Source: Bog-532 sp963742865 (GTDB taxonomy: Bacteria > Actinomycetota > Actinomycetes > Streptosporangiales > Streptosporangiaceae). Taken from it: a stretch of 64,000 bases of DNA. Shown here piece by piece: positions 18,229-27,113 of the stretch. The first letter of the stretch is position 1; each line of letters begins with the position of its first letter. The translations under genes were made by a program, and so were the position numbers. A model generated the notes under the pieces. The model did no database searches. It saw only the letters and a list, made by a program, of their open reading frames with translations, and had not been told where the DNA came from. The stretch covers positions 372,001 through 436,000 of the forward strand of contig CAVUNW010000016.1 in the NCBI GenBank assembly GCA_963742865.1, read 5' to 3'.

Positions 18229-19179
18229 CTAGGCGCCGGGGACCCGGCCTAGCGCGAGGGCCACCAGGGCCGGGCTGAGGGCCAGCAAGACCGGGGTCAG
18301 TGCGAGCGCGGTCGCGGTGGCGCGCCACAGGTGCTGGCGCACCGGGCTCAGCGGCTCGGCGGGCTCCAGCAGCCGGTGTATCCGCTGCACGGTGTCGGTG
18401 GCAGCCGCCGCGAGGGCCGTCGCGGGACTGGCGGCCGCCGTGGCCAGAACGACCAGCGCGGCGGCCAGCGGCGCGGAATCGCCGCTACGGGTGGCCGCAT
18501 CGTCGGCGTGCAACTCGATCAGGCGCGCCACCTGGACGTCGGCATCTCTCGTGAGCGGCAGGAACGGAAAGGCCTGGCGCGCGATCCGCACCATGGCCAG
18601 CAGCCGGTGATGATGGCCGGCCAGGTGAGCCCGCTCGTGCGCGAGGACCGCCTGGATCTGATCCGGGCTCAGCGCCTGCAGGGCGCCGGTGGTCAGGACC
18701 ACGGTCGGGCGCCGGCCGGCCACGCAGTAGGCGGCAGGCTGCGGATGCTCCAGCAGCACGGCCCCCAGCGCAGGCTGGTGAACTCCGACGAGCCGGGCGG
18801 TTCGCGCGTGCCGCATGGCCTGCCGCCCGCTGGCATGAAGGTGGCGCACGGCGGTGACCGCGGTGCGCGCCACGACCGCGCCCGTCAGCGCGAGCCCGAG
18901 CCCGGCCACCGTCGCGCCGCCCGGTGTGGCGTAGGTGGCCCGCAGCCGCAGGACGCACGCGCCGATCAGGTGGCTCAGGCCGCCCCCGAGGGCGGTCGCA
19001 TGAACCGCCAGCGTCAGGCCGGCCAGTCCGAGCGCGGCCATGACGGACCATACGGCGGTCAGGTAGGTGACGATGCCCAGCAGCGGTGCCCGCGCCGTCC
19101 ACCCGGTGCGGCCCAGCACCCGCGGGCCGAGCGTGCCGACGCCGGCCACGTACACCAGCAGCACCATCCCGACGGTCAC
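18229..19179 (-). CDS. M56-family membrane metallopeptidase (BlaR1-like, no sensor domain)
   Basis: This 316-residue polytopic membrane protein carries the zinc motif HERAH (181-185) in 'AVLAHERAHLAGHHH' and the downstream glutamate region 'ARLIELHADDAA'. It has helices on both sides of the catalytic domain. M56 peptidases of the BlaR1/MecR1 type cleave a BlaI-type repressor. This one ends soon after the last helices and lacks the C-terminal penicillin-binding sensor domain, so its signal is not a classical beta-lactam readout. GTG 19179 overlaps the blaI stop (GTGA), so the pair is translationally coupled. Confidence 0.88.
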   Translation of the reverse strand: MTVGMVLLVYVAGVGTLGPRVLGRTGWTARAPLLGIVTYLTAVWSVMAALGLAGLTLAVHATALGGGLSHLIGACVLRLRATYATPGGATVAGLGLALTGAVVARTAVTAVRHLHASGRQAMRHARTARLVGVHQPALGAVLLEHPQPAAYCVAGRRPTVVLTTGALQALSPDQIQAVLAHERAHLAGHHHRLLAMVRIARQAFPFLPLTRDADVQVARLIELHADDAATRSGDSAPLAAALVVLATAAASPATALAAAATDTVQRIHRLLEPAEPLSPVRQHLWRATATALALTPVLLALSPALVALALGRVPGA

Positions 19180-19556
19180 GGCTCGTCCCCGGTCTCCCGC
19201 TGCGGGCGCGTCAGGTCGAGCGCCTGCTGCAGCAGGGCCGCGTCGTGCGGGCTCATCTGGAGCACGAAATGCGCGAGGGCCGTGCGCCGGTCCGGGCTGG
19301 TACCCAGCGCGTCGTTCATCAGCCCGGCGGTGTAACTGGAACGGGAACCGGTGGGCTCGTAGCGCCAGGCGCGGCCGTCCCGCTCCCGCCGCAGCCACCC
19401 CTTACGGTGCAGGTTCTCCATCACCGTCATCACGGTGGTATACGCGAGGGGCCGGTCCTCATGCAGGTCATCGACGATCTCACGGACGAGCGCGGGCCGG
19501 CGCCGTTCCCACAGCCGGTCCATGATCGCAGCCTCGAGTTCCCCGAACCGGCGCAT
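19176..19556 (-). CDS. BlaI/MecI/CopY-family transcriptional repressor
   Basis: This 126-residue winged-helix repressor starts 'MRRFGELEAAIMDRLW'. It has the typical recognition segment 'AYTTVMTVMENLHRKGWL' and a C-terminal dimerisation helix bundle where the M56 peptidase would cut. It is followed directly by its M56 partner. An inverted repeat at 19585-19601, about 30 bp upstream of the ATG, is the likely autoregulatory operator. A second copy controls the DUF929 gene 1.6 kb away. Confidence 0.93.
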   Translation of the reverse strand: MRRFGELEAAIMDRLWERRRPALVREIVDDLHEDRPLAYTTVMTVMENLHRKGWLRRERDGRAWRYEPTGSRSSYTAGLMNDALGTSPDRRTALAHFVLQMSPHDAALLQQALDLTRPQRETGDEP

Positions 19557-19584
19557 CGTTACCTCCCAGCCCTCCTGCCGCTCT

Positions 19585-19601
19585 TACTAATACGGATAGT
19601 A
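19585..19601. promoter_or_regulatory. BlaI-type operator upstream of blaI-like gene
   Basis: TACTA-atacgga-TAGTA is an inverted repeat in the expected promoter position of the blaI-M56 operon. Its core ACTAATACGG-TAGTA is shared with the DUF929 box. Confidence 0.75.
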
Positions 19602-19642
19602 CGGGCGCGGGAGCAAAAGAGATCGGGCCGATTCGGCTGAGA

Positions 19643-20080
19643 TCAGCGGGCCGGCGGGCGGCGGATTCTCGCGGCGAACAGGTCGCGGAGGCTCACCACG
19701 CCGCAGACCGCCCGGCCTTCCACCACCGGGAGGTGGCGGAAGCCGTTCAGGAGCATGATCTGCGCCGCTTCCTCGGTGGACGTGTCCGGGCCCGCCGACT
19801 GAGGGTCGGGTGTCATCCATTCCGACACCCGGGACGCGGTGAGATCCTCCCCGGACGCGGCGGCCCGCAGCACATCGCGCTCGGTGAGGATGCCGGCGAG
19901 GAAACGCCCCTGCATGACGACGACCGAGCCCACCTTCGCCTCCACCATGGCCGCGGCCGCCGCGGCCATGGCCGTGTCCGGCGTGGTGGCGGCGACGCGC
20001 CGGTGCATCAGATCGCGGAGCACGGTCACGGCCGCCGAACCGGGATAACGCACGCTTTCAGTCACTGCCCCCGACCTCAT
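19643..20080 (-). CDS. Tandem CBS-domain protein
   Basis: This 145-residue protein consists of two CBS motifs: 'DLMHRRVAATTPDTAM' to 'GILTERDVLRAA' and 'SEWMTPDPQSAGPD' to 'FRHLPVVEGRAVCGVVSLRDL'. Such stand-alone CBS pairs bind adenine nucleotides and usually modulate a partner; none is fused here. Its start overlaps the end of the small gene upstream by about 20 bp, which suggests co-translation. The second motif has the FRHLPV segment common in actinobacterial CBS proteins. Confidence 0.9.
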   Translation of the reverse strand: MRSGAVTESVRYPGSAAVTVLRDLMHRRVAATTPDTAMAAAAAAMVEAKVGSVVVMQGRFLAGILTERDVLRAAASGEDLTASRVSEWMTPDPQSAGPDTSTEEAAQIMLLNGFRHLPVVEGRAVCGVVSLRDLFAARIRRPPAR

Positions 20081-20300
20081 CCAGTTCGGTATCGAGATGG
20101 GGACTGGCGGGGCCCGCGAGTTCCTCCGACAGCATCCGCCACAGCGAGCCCGTCCAGGCCGACAGGGCAGGCCACTTCTTCCAGAAGATCTGCAGGGTCG
20201 TCTCGTCGAACTCGGCGTGGGCTTGCTCAGGGCTCATCGCATCCCTGAGCTCCTCGAGACTGTGAATCAGGTCGAGGAACTGGCCCGCGGCATCATCCAT
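20058..20300 (-). CDS. Small hypothetical protein upstream of the CBS gene
   Basis: This 80-residue acidic protein has a Trp-rich centre ('IFWKKWPALSAWTGSLWRML'). ATG 20300 has AAGGTGA six bases upstream, and the 3' end overlaps the CBS gene, which supports it being real. I do not recognise a family. Its length and helix-forming character would fit a small cytosolic partner of the CBS protein (inference from position only). Confidence 0.65.
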   Translation of the reverse strand: MDDAAGQFLDLIHSLEELRDAMSPEQAHAEFDETTLQIFWKKWPALSAWTGSLWRMLSEELAGPASPHLDTELDEVGGSD

Positions 20301-20381
20301 GGCATCACCTTCTGCGCGAGTGTAAGCCCCAGCAACGGCGAACGCGAGAGTCCGGATTCACGAAGAGCGCCCGGCCATGCC

Positions 20382-20631
20382 TCAGCCGGGTGGCTGGCGG
20401 TATCGGCCGACCGCCGACGGCTGGGTGCTCTCCCGGACCACGAGGCGGTACGCGGCCTGATGCGACGCGGCCGGGCGGCGTGGTCGTTCAGCCGCCCGAA
20501 CAGCTGTGGGAATGCCGGCCCGCCTCGGCGATGACGAGCCCGGCCAGCTCGGAAAAGTAGGGCACGCTCAGCTCCGGCACGGCCAGGCCGATCATCCCGG
20601 ACCGGCCCCGGCGGAGGTTACGCGCCACCAG
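20382..20631 (-). pseudogene. LacI-family regulator remnant, central domain lost
   Basis: Two pieces of a LacI/GalR repressor lie close together. The first (20488-20631) reads 'NLRRGRSGMIGLAVPELSV' and 'PYFSELAGLVIAEAG', the start of the sugar-binding domain. The second (20382-20450) reads 'AYRLVVRESTQPS' and a stop, the typical C-terminus. The HTH and about 200 central residues are missing, and the two pieces are in different frames. The recognition is from motif memory. A degraded or mis-assembled sugar regulator is the simplest reading, because a fragment of a sugar ABC permease abuts it. Confidence 0.7.
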
Positions 20632-20773
20632 GTTTCCCCAAGGAACTGGAGGACGCGGCCCGGGTGGCCTGATCATGGCCGGATCGGTGCTCGCCATCGC
20701 GGCGATGGTGGTCGCGTTCCTGCTCATCCAGCGCCGGTTCGTGGAGAGCATCGCCACCTCGGGACTGCGCTGA
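20631..20773 (+). pseudogene. Carbohydrate ABC transporter permease remnant
   Basis: The fragment begins with 'GFPKELEDAARV', the EAA loop that contacts the ATPase in MalG-type permeases, then hits a stop. In another frame it continues with a membrane helix and 'LLIQRRFVESIATSGLR' plus a stop, the usual C-terminus of that family. The helices between the EAA loop and the last segment are gone, and nothing of the N-terminal half remains. It is transcribed away from the LacI remnant, the normal arrangement of a sugar uptake locus. Confidence 0.7.
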
Positions 20774-20835
20774 GGCGGCCCGGGCCCGCCTGCGCGGGTC
20801 TCAGGCCGGCTGCCGGCGGGAGGCCGCCGGCGTGG

Positions 20836-21573
20836 CTATTTCCGCGCGGCCTGGAACTCGGCCGCTATCCCGCGGGAAATGGCGGCACCGTCCGAGGCGA
20901 CCGTGATGAGGCTGCAGCCGCCGTCGCGGTACAGGTGCGCGGTCCCGCCGTCCGTGGCGTGCACGCCGACCGGCTTGCCGGCCGCGGCGCAGGCCGCCCA
21001 GATGCGTTCCAGGGCCGGCCGCAGCACCGGATCTTCCGGATCGAGCGGGCAGCCGAGCGAGTAGGACAGATCCCGCGGGCCGACGTAGATCCCGTCCACC
21101 CCGTCGACCGCCAGCGTCGCCTCCAGGTCCTCGGCCGCTGCCACCGACTCGGCCATCACGATGCAGAACGGCTCGCCGCCGGCCAGCACGCCGCCGGCGG
21201 ACCGGTACCCGGCGGGCGGGTAATGGCAGGCGCCCACGACCTCGCGCGCCTGGGCGGCGGAGTTGACGTTCGGCACGATGACGCCGTCGCAGCCGAGGTC
21301 GAGGGCCCGCCCGATGTCAGCCGGATGCGCGTGCCGGACCCGCCCGATGGGCGTCGCGCCCGCGAGCCGGATCGCGGTGGTCAGCGCGGGCAGATCGTGC
21401 TCGGTCGCCCCGCCGTGCTGCAGATCGATGACCACATAATCGAGGCCGGCCGCCGCCAGCAGCCGCACGCTCAGCGGTGAGGGGACCGCCGACCAGGCAC
21501 CGTAGAGGGTTTCGCGGGCGATGAGCCGGGAGCGGAATCCGGGAGCAGCGGGGACATCAGGCGCCTGGGACAT
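20836..21573 (-). CDS. HpcH/HpaI aldolase family protein
   Basis: This 245-residue class II (metal-dependent) aldolase is of the HpcH/HpaI family, which cleaves 4-hydroxy-2-oxoacids to pyruvate or a related ketoacid plus an aldehyde. Visible features are 'DYVVIDLQHG' (base), 'IGRVRHAHPADIGRALDLG', 'GVIVPNVNS', metal ligands in 'VMAESVAAAEDLEA' and 'GVDGIYVGPRDLS'. It has no signal peptide. It stands alone between the sugar-locus remnant and the divergent secreted-protein gene, so it may be the last functional part of a lost sugar-acid pathway (inference). Confidence 0.9.
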   Translation of the reverse strand: MSQAPDVPAAPGFRSRLIARETLYGAWSAVPSPLSVRLLAAAGLDYVVIDLQHGGATEHDLPALTTAIRLAGATPIGRVRHAHPADIGRALDLGCDGVIVPNVNSAAQAREVVGACHYPPAGYRSAGGVLAGGEPFCIVMAESVAAAEDLEATLAVDGVDGIYVGPRDLSYSLGCPLDPEDPVLRPALERIWAACAAAGKPVGVHATDGGTAHLYRDGGCSLITVASDGAAISRGIAAEFQAARK

Positions 21574-21638
21574 AGGACAAGCGAATCACACCTCAGCAGG
21601 CACTCCCGCCCCGGGCTTTGACAACGATTCCCTCACAT

Positions 21639-21671
21639 GTTCAGCAATCGTTCAGCCTTTACTCAGTTTTT
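21639..21671 (+). promoter_or_regulatory. Three 11-bp direct repeats resembling a PHO box
   Basis: GTTCAGCaatc, GTTCAGCcttt and ACTCAGTtttt follow one another at exact 11-bp spacing, 80 bp upstream of the secreted-protein start. Streptomyces-type PhoP sites are 11-bp direct repeats with a G(G/T)TCA-like core, so this looks like a phosphate-control box. Confidence 0.5.
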
Positions 21672-21750
21672 ACGGTTGATTACTTACTGACGGGTACATG
21701 TTGCGATATGTCTATCTTTGGGGGAGCGGACGTGGAAAAGGAGCACGAAG

Positions 21751-22782
21751 GTGAGACTGCCCACCATGACACGCAGGAGCCGGCGCCATGAGCGCGCAGA
21801 CGGCCTGCCCCGGCACCGCTCACGCCGGCTGATCCTGGCCGGGGCGGCAGCCGCCAGCCTGGCCGCCGCGACGGCGGGAGCCGGCCCGGCCCTGGCCGCG
21901 CCGGTCAAGGCCGCGGGAACCGCGCGCATGGCGGTGCCGGGCAGCACGGCGCCGTACTGGACAACGATCACCCTGCACGGGCATCAGATCAAGGTGCACC
22001 CGCACGGCCGCTTCGGCGTCGTGCACGAGACAGGCCGCCAGGGCGCCCGCCGGGCACCTCAGGCCGGCAGCAACCTGATCTACAACGGCGGCCCGGTGGC
22101 GCACGCCCCCACGGTGTACCTCGACTTCTGGGGCAGCCAGTGGAACTCAGACGGCAACGGCGTGAGCCAGTACATGCAGAGCTTCTTCGGCGGGCTCGGC
22201 GCTTCGGGTGACAACTGGTCGACGATCACCTCGCAGTATCCGGACAGCTCGGGCAGCGGGCCCGCGTTCGGCGGCACGGTGCTCGGCGGCACCTGGTTCG
22301 ACAGCGGGGGCGCGGCCCCGTCCGCGGCCAGCCAGGGCCAGCTGGCCGCGGAGGCGGTCACCGCCGCCCAGCACTTCGGCGTCTCCGGCGACAACATCGA
22401 CATCTTCGTGCTCAGCCCGAGCGGGACCCAACCGGACGGCTTCCCCAGCGCGGGCTTCTGCGCCTGGCACGACTACACGTCGTCCAGCTCGGGGAACGTG
22501 CCCTACACGAACATGCCGTATGTGCTGGACGCTGGTTCAAGCTGCGGCGCGAACTCCGTGCAGAGCCAGCTCGACGGGTTCTCGATCGTCGGCGGGCACG
22601 AGTACGCCGAGGCCATCACCGACCCGGAACCGGCCAGCGGCTGGCTTGACTCCTCCGGGAGCGAGATCGGCGACAAGTGCGCCTGGCAGAACCTCAGCTC
22701 ACTGAACCTGTCGACCGGATCCTTCGCCGTGCAGCCGCTGTGGAGCAACCAGGACAACGGCTGCACCCTGTCCGCTCCCTGA
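21751..22782 (+). CDS. Secreted protein with HEYAEA motif (EXORDIUM-like)
   Basis: This 343-residue exported protein begins with a basic region, a twin-arginine-like 'SRRLILAG' and a hydrophobic stretch ending 'GPALAA' (signal peptide). The mature part has 'GHEYAEAITDP' and then 'GSEIGDKCAW', a pattern I associate with plant EXORDIUM/PHI-1-like proteins and bacterial relatives; a metal-binding role is possible. Four cysteines suggest disulfides. GTG 21751 is chosen because AAAGGAG ends 7 bases upstream; ATG 21766 is possible. A PHO-box-like repeat lies upstream, and a strong terminator follows. Confidence 0.8.
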   Translation: MRLPTMTRRSRRHERADGLPRHRSRRLILAGAAAASLAAATAGAGPALAAPVKAAGTARMAVPGSTAPYWTTITLHGHQIKVHPHGRFGVVHETGRQGARRAPQAGSNLIYNGGPVAHAPTVYLDFWGSQWNSDGNGVSQYMQSFFGGLGASGDNWSTITSQYPDSSGSGPAFGGTVLGGTWFDSGGAAPSAASQGQLAAEAVTAAQHFGVSGDNIDIFVLSPSGTQPDGFPSAGFCAWHDYTSSSSGNVPYTNMPYVLDAGSSCGANSVQSQLDGFSIVGGHEYAEAITDPEPASGWLDSSGSEIGDKCAWQNLSSLNLSTGSFAVQPLWSNQDNGCTLSAP

Positions 22783-22832
22783 CCGCTCCCTGCCGGATTG
22801 ACCCGGACGCGCGGGTGACATCCGTGCGGTCA

Positions 22833-22879
22833 CGCTCGTGGCCCCGGTGGCCCGGCTCCCGCTGTCGGGGCCACGAGCG
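22833..22879. terminator. Strong bidirectional hairpin
   Basis: CGCTCGTGGCCCC (22833-22845) and GGGGCCACGAGCG (22867-22879) form a perfect 13-bp stem around a 21-base loop. It lies between the convergent ends of the secreted-protein gene and the PPOX-fold gene. Confidence 0.75.
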
Positions 22880-22907
22880 CCAGGGGAAAAGCACCAGGGA
22901 AAATCAG

Positions 22908-23279
22908 CTAGGCCAGGCCATAGCTGTTGACCTTCTCCGGGTAGATGCGGATAAAGGCCTCACCGAAACCCGGGCCGAGGTGCGCGCCGCCGGAGGGAAT
23001 CGCCTCGGCGCGGCCCCGGATCTCGAGGAACCGCGGTGTCCATGGGTCGACCGACGCGAGATCGTCGACGACGATGGCCGCCCAGCCGTTGGCCTGTACG
23101 TCCCGGTACTTCTTGGTGTCCGCGACGTGCAGCCCGCCGACGTCGACCGTGCCGAGCCCGGCGTTGTAGCGGAACGACGTCGGCACCACGTGCGGCTTGT
23201 GGTCAGCACCGGTGGTGGCGATCCGCCCCAGCGGCTGGCTGGCGAGGTACTCGATGTGTGAATCACTTAGCTCGCTCAT
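22908..23279 (-). CDS. PPOX-class F420-dependent oxidoreductase
   Basis: This 123-residue split-barrel protein of the pyridoxamine-phosphate-oxidase-like superfamily has the core 'LGRIATTGADHKPHVVPTSF' and 'DVGGLHVADTKKYRDVQ'. The 'TKKYRDV' lysine/arginine pattern is typical of the subgroup annotated as F420-dependent. ATG 23279 is used; a longer frame to 23306 lacks a ribosome site. The substrate is unknown. It is preceded by three 13-bp tandem repeats. Confidence 0.88.
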   Translation of the reverse strand: MSELSDSHIEYLASQPLGRIATTGADHKPHVVPTSFRYNAGLGTVDVGGLHVADTKKYRDVQANGWAAIVVDDLASVDPWTPRFLEIRGRAEAIPSGGAHLGPGFGEAFIRIYPEKVNSYGLA

Positions 23280-23319
23280 GCACCAAGTAAAGATCCTTAA
23301 GCGCACTTCAGGTCAAGCC

Positions 23320-23358
23320 GGTCTGGCTGGCCGGTCTGGCTGGCCGGTCTGGCTGGCC
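23320..23358. repeat. Three tandem 13-bp repeats
   Basis: GGTCTGGCTGGCC is repeated exactly three times without gaps, followed by a partial GGTGCC. It occupies the short space between the PPOX-fold gene and the VOC gene. No function is evident; simple slippage is likely. Confidence 0.85.
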
Positions 23359-23369
23359 GGTGCCGCTGA

Positions 23370-23720
23370 TCAGGATGCGGGGACGGCGCAGACGCAGAAT
23401 TCATTGCCCTCGGGGTCGGTCATGACCACGTAGTCGTCGCCGGGTTCGCGGTGGTGGCGCACGGTCCGGGCGCCGAGCCGGGTGAGCCGCTCGACCTCGG
23501 CGGCCTGGTCATCGGTGTACAGGTCAAGGTGCATCTGATCGCGCGCGCTGACCGGGCTGAGCGCCCGCTGCAGGGACACGCTGACGTGCTCGCCGCGCAG
23601 GACGCGGAAGTCGCCGTCGTCGTCGCCGACGGGAACCAGGTGCAGCGCCTGGGACCAGAAGCGGGTCATCAGGTCCAGGTCCGCGCAGTTGATCACCGTG
23701 CTGCCCAGCCGGATAGCCAT
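23370..23720 (-). CDS. VOC-family (glyoxalase/bleomycin-resistance fold) protein
   Basis: This 116-residue single-module pair of beta-alpha-beta-beta-beta units starts 'MAIRLGSTVINCADLDLMTRFW' and ends 'YVVMTDPEGNEFCVC', the standard VOC signature with its C-terminal metal Glu. Family members include glyoxalases, dioxygenases and antibiotic-binding proteins; the size and the DPEGNEFC ending do not tell which. It is a cytosolic single gene, with no co-transcribed partner apart from possibly the PPOX gene downstream. Confidence 0.88.
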   Translation of the reverse strand: MAIRLGSTVINCADLDLMTRFWSQALHLVPVGDDDGDFRVLRGEHVSVSLQRALSPVSARDQMHLDLYTDDQAAEVERLTRLGARTVRHHREPGDDYVVMTDPEGNEFCVCAVPAS

Positions 23721-24653
<933 letters not shown>

Positions 24654-25052
24654 ATGTCCGCGGGGAACGAGGACGTGGTCCGGGAGGCGTACACGGCCTA
24701 CGGCCAGGGTGATGTGGACCGGATGCTCACGTTCGTCGATCCGGAGCTCGAATGGACCTATCTCGATCCCAGCCAGGAGAATCCCGAGCCCCAGACCTGC
24801 CACGGCCGTGAGCAGCTCGCCTGGGCGCTGGGACGCCCGCGCCGGCAGGGACTGACGCCCCAGATCGAGGAGATCACGGCGCGCGGCGACCGGGTACTGG
24901 TGGTGATCCGCACGCCCGGTCTGGACCAGGTCCGCGCCCGGCAGGCCGGGGACCGCACCTGGATGGTCCTGACCCTGCGGGAGGGCCGGATCACCGCCAT
25001 GCGCGCCTGCCGGGACGACGGCGAGGCCCGCCAGGTCGCCGGCCTGAGCTGA
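24654..25052 (+). CDS. SnoaL/NTF2-like protein
   Basis: This 132-residue protein has the cone-shaped NTF2/SnoaL-like fold signature: N-terminal 'VVREAYTAYGQGDVDRMLTFVDPELEW', a central strand region, and C-terminal 'MVLTLREGRITAMRACRDDGEA'. Members are hydrolases, isomerases or ligand-binding proteins, and no catalytic set can be fixed here. ATG 24654 has an excellent AAGGGAGG site. It is followed by a convergent nuclease gene. Confidence 0.85.
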   Translation: MSAGNEDVVREAYTAYGQGDVDRMLTFVDPELEWTYLDPSQENPEPQTCHGREQLAWALGRPRRQGLTPQIEEITARGDRVLVVIRTPGLDQVRARQAGDRTWMVLTLREGRITAMRACRDDGEARQVAGLS

Positions 25053-25087
25053 GTGTGGTCGTCACAGGGCCGTGGTTTGTCCCGGTA

Positions 25088-26718
25088 TCACGGCGGCCGC
25101 GGCTTGGTTTGGCTGGGCAGCGGGCTGTCGAGGGTGGGCCAGCCGTTGGGGTGGGTGAAGTGCAGGGTGGCGTTGGGGTTGCCGGTGACTTTCCAGCCGA
25201 GCAGGTGGATGTGGATGTGGTGGTGCACGAAGCAAAACAGCGCGGTGTCGTTGAGGCTGGTGGTCCCGCCGTCTTTCCAGGGGGTCAGGTGGTGGGCGGT
25301 GGACCAGACCGCGGGCATGCCGCAGCCGGTGAACCTGCAGCCCTGGTCTCGGGCTTCCAGGGCGCGGCGGAGGGCGGGGGTCTCGGTGCGGTAGCGGCGG
25401 CCGACGTCCAGCGGGATGCCGTCGCGCCAGCGGATGACCGATAGGTCGGCGCGGCAGGCCAGCGCGAGGACCTGCCGGGCGGTGAGCAGGGCGCCGTACC
25501 CGGTGCAGGCCGGCGGCGGGCCGGGCAGGGCCGGGGCGCCCGCGGGTGCGTCACCGGGGCCGCCCGTGGCGGGCGTGTCACCCGGGGGGCCGGCCTGACC
25601 GGTACTCGTTCCGGGCGCGGTCGCTGCCGGCGGGTCGCCTGGTGCTGAGGTCCCGGTGGTGGCGGGAGCGCCGGCCAGGGTGTGCTCGTCGACCAGGATG
25701 CTCAGGTGGGCCGCGGCGCCATGCCGGGTCCCGGCGGCGCCGGAGTCCAGGGCGGCCTGGCAGGCCGCGGTCAGGCCGTCCATCCGGCGCTGCGCCGCGG
25801 TCCGGGTGTCCTCGGTGCCGAGCGGCGGCCCGAACGCGTGCACCGCGGTCTTGATGATCTCCGCGGACAGGGTATCGCCGCACGCGCCGGTCAGGGTGCC
25901 GCTGTCATCGAGGGTGAAACCGAACGACAGGTGCCGCCGCTCGAACCGTTTCCGCTCCCGCTCCTCGACCCCGCCGGGGTCCGCGCGGTAGAGCAGCTCC
26001 TCACCCAGGCGGCGCAGCTGGCCCGGGTCCAGCGCCGGCGGCGCCCACCAGGGACTGCCAGGCTGACTGGCGGCCCCGTCCGCACCGGTGCTGTCTGGCT
26101 GGCCGCCGTCCGGGCCGGTACCGTCCGGGGCCGACTCCGGGCCGTCCGGGGCCGGTCCGGGCCGTCCGGTCCGTCCGTCTGGCCGCCGTCTGTCTGGCCG
26201 CCGCCGCCCGGCTGGGCGTCTGGGTCCGGCTGGCCGCCGTCCGCTCCGGCGTCTGCGTCCGGCTGGGCGCCTGGGCCCGCCGGGTCCGGGGCGGGTTTGC
26301 GGGCGAACGCCAGCATCTGCTCCTCGGCGATCTGCGCCATCCCCGCGTCCGGGATCTGCGCGGCGCTGCGGCAGATCACGTGCGCGGCGTCGAAGGAGAT
26401 CTCCCCGGCCATGAGGGCCTTTTCGGTGGCCGCCAGGGACCGCAGCGCCCGGCCGGTGGCGACCAGTTCCCCGGCCCGCCCGGCGGCCCGGCCGCAGCCG
26501 TGCCGCAAGAACGCGGCCGTGGAGGAATACCCGGCCTCCGATGCGCCGTCCACCGCATCGACCGCGGCGGCCAGCCGGGCCAGCTGCCCCTGGGCCCGGT
26601 CGATGAACCCGGCCAGGTCACGCACCTGGCCCAGCAGCGACACCGCATCCGCGCCGGGGCCGAGGGCGGCCAGGCCGGCCAGCACCTCCTCCCGCGCGGT
26701 CACTCCAGGGGAACACAT
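25088..26718 (-). CDS. DUF222 / HNH endonuclease protein, frameshifted
   Basis: This is an actinobacterial DUF222-HNH protein of the 13E12-repeat type, about 540 residues if repaired. The N-terminal helical DUF222 part starts at ATG 26718. A Gly/Pro/Asp/Thr-rich linker with repeated GGQTD follows (near 26180-26260). Near 26040-26110 the frame shifts. The C-terminal part has 'CRFTGCGMPAVWSTAHH' and 'NDTALFCFVHHH', the HNH metal site. These genes occur in many divergent copies in mycobacteria and relatives and may be mobile; no flanking repeats are visible here. Confidence 0.9.
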
Positions 26719-26828
26719 AACCGAATCATCCCATGAGGCACCGACATTTTCGGATATGTGATCGAATGCTATTCAGCCCACGGCGGATCGAGGGCTCCGG
26801 GAACGTTCCTCTCGTCACGACCCAGACG

Positions 26829-27075
26829 TCACGACGCCGGGGTGAGGGCGGCCACGGAGAACCCGGTCACGACGTCGACGTACCGGGCCAGCGCGCCGGA
26901 GGGCTCGCGGGGTCACCTCGGTGAAGACGGCACGGGCGACGTCCCCCAGGTCGGTCACGTCGAGGCCGGCGTCCGTCAGCCGGGCGGCAAATCCGGCCGC
27001 GCGCAGCGCGGCCGGGGCGCCGTCCTGGCCCGCGTGGTGCGACCCGGCGCTGGTGGCCGCGCCGATCACGGTCAC
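26829..27075 (-). pseudogene. Arginase-family remnant
   Basis: From GTG 27075 the frame reads 'VTVIGAATSAGSHHAGQDGA' and continues through 'RAAGFAARLTDAGLDVTDLGD', the N-terminal strand-helix unit of arginase/agmatinase-family ureohydrolases. After about 50 residues it jumps to a C-terminal-looking 'ALARYVDVVTGFSVAALTP' and a stop at 26829 in another frame. The whole metal-binding core (the DAHxD-type motifs) is absent. It is the third gene in the window with a missing middle. It follows the Dabb gene on the same strand. Confidence 0.6.
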
Positions 27076-27113
27076 GCCCGGCGCCGCGGCGGCCGGGCCG
27101 GGCGGGCCAGCGG

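Noticed and set aside
18229..19179. Calling the M56 protein BlaR1, a beta-lactam sensor
   Set aside because: The C-terminal penicillin-binding sensor domain is absent, so only the peptidase part of the analogy holds.
22833..22879. An operator palindrome
   Set aside because: The 13-bp GC stem lies between two convergent gene ends, so a terminator is the simpler reading.
25088..26718. A mobile intron or homing endonuclease
   Set aside because: The HNH motif comes with DUF222 and there are no intron, intein or terminal repeat features. It is the common stand-alone actinobacterial type.
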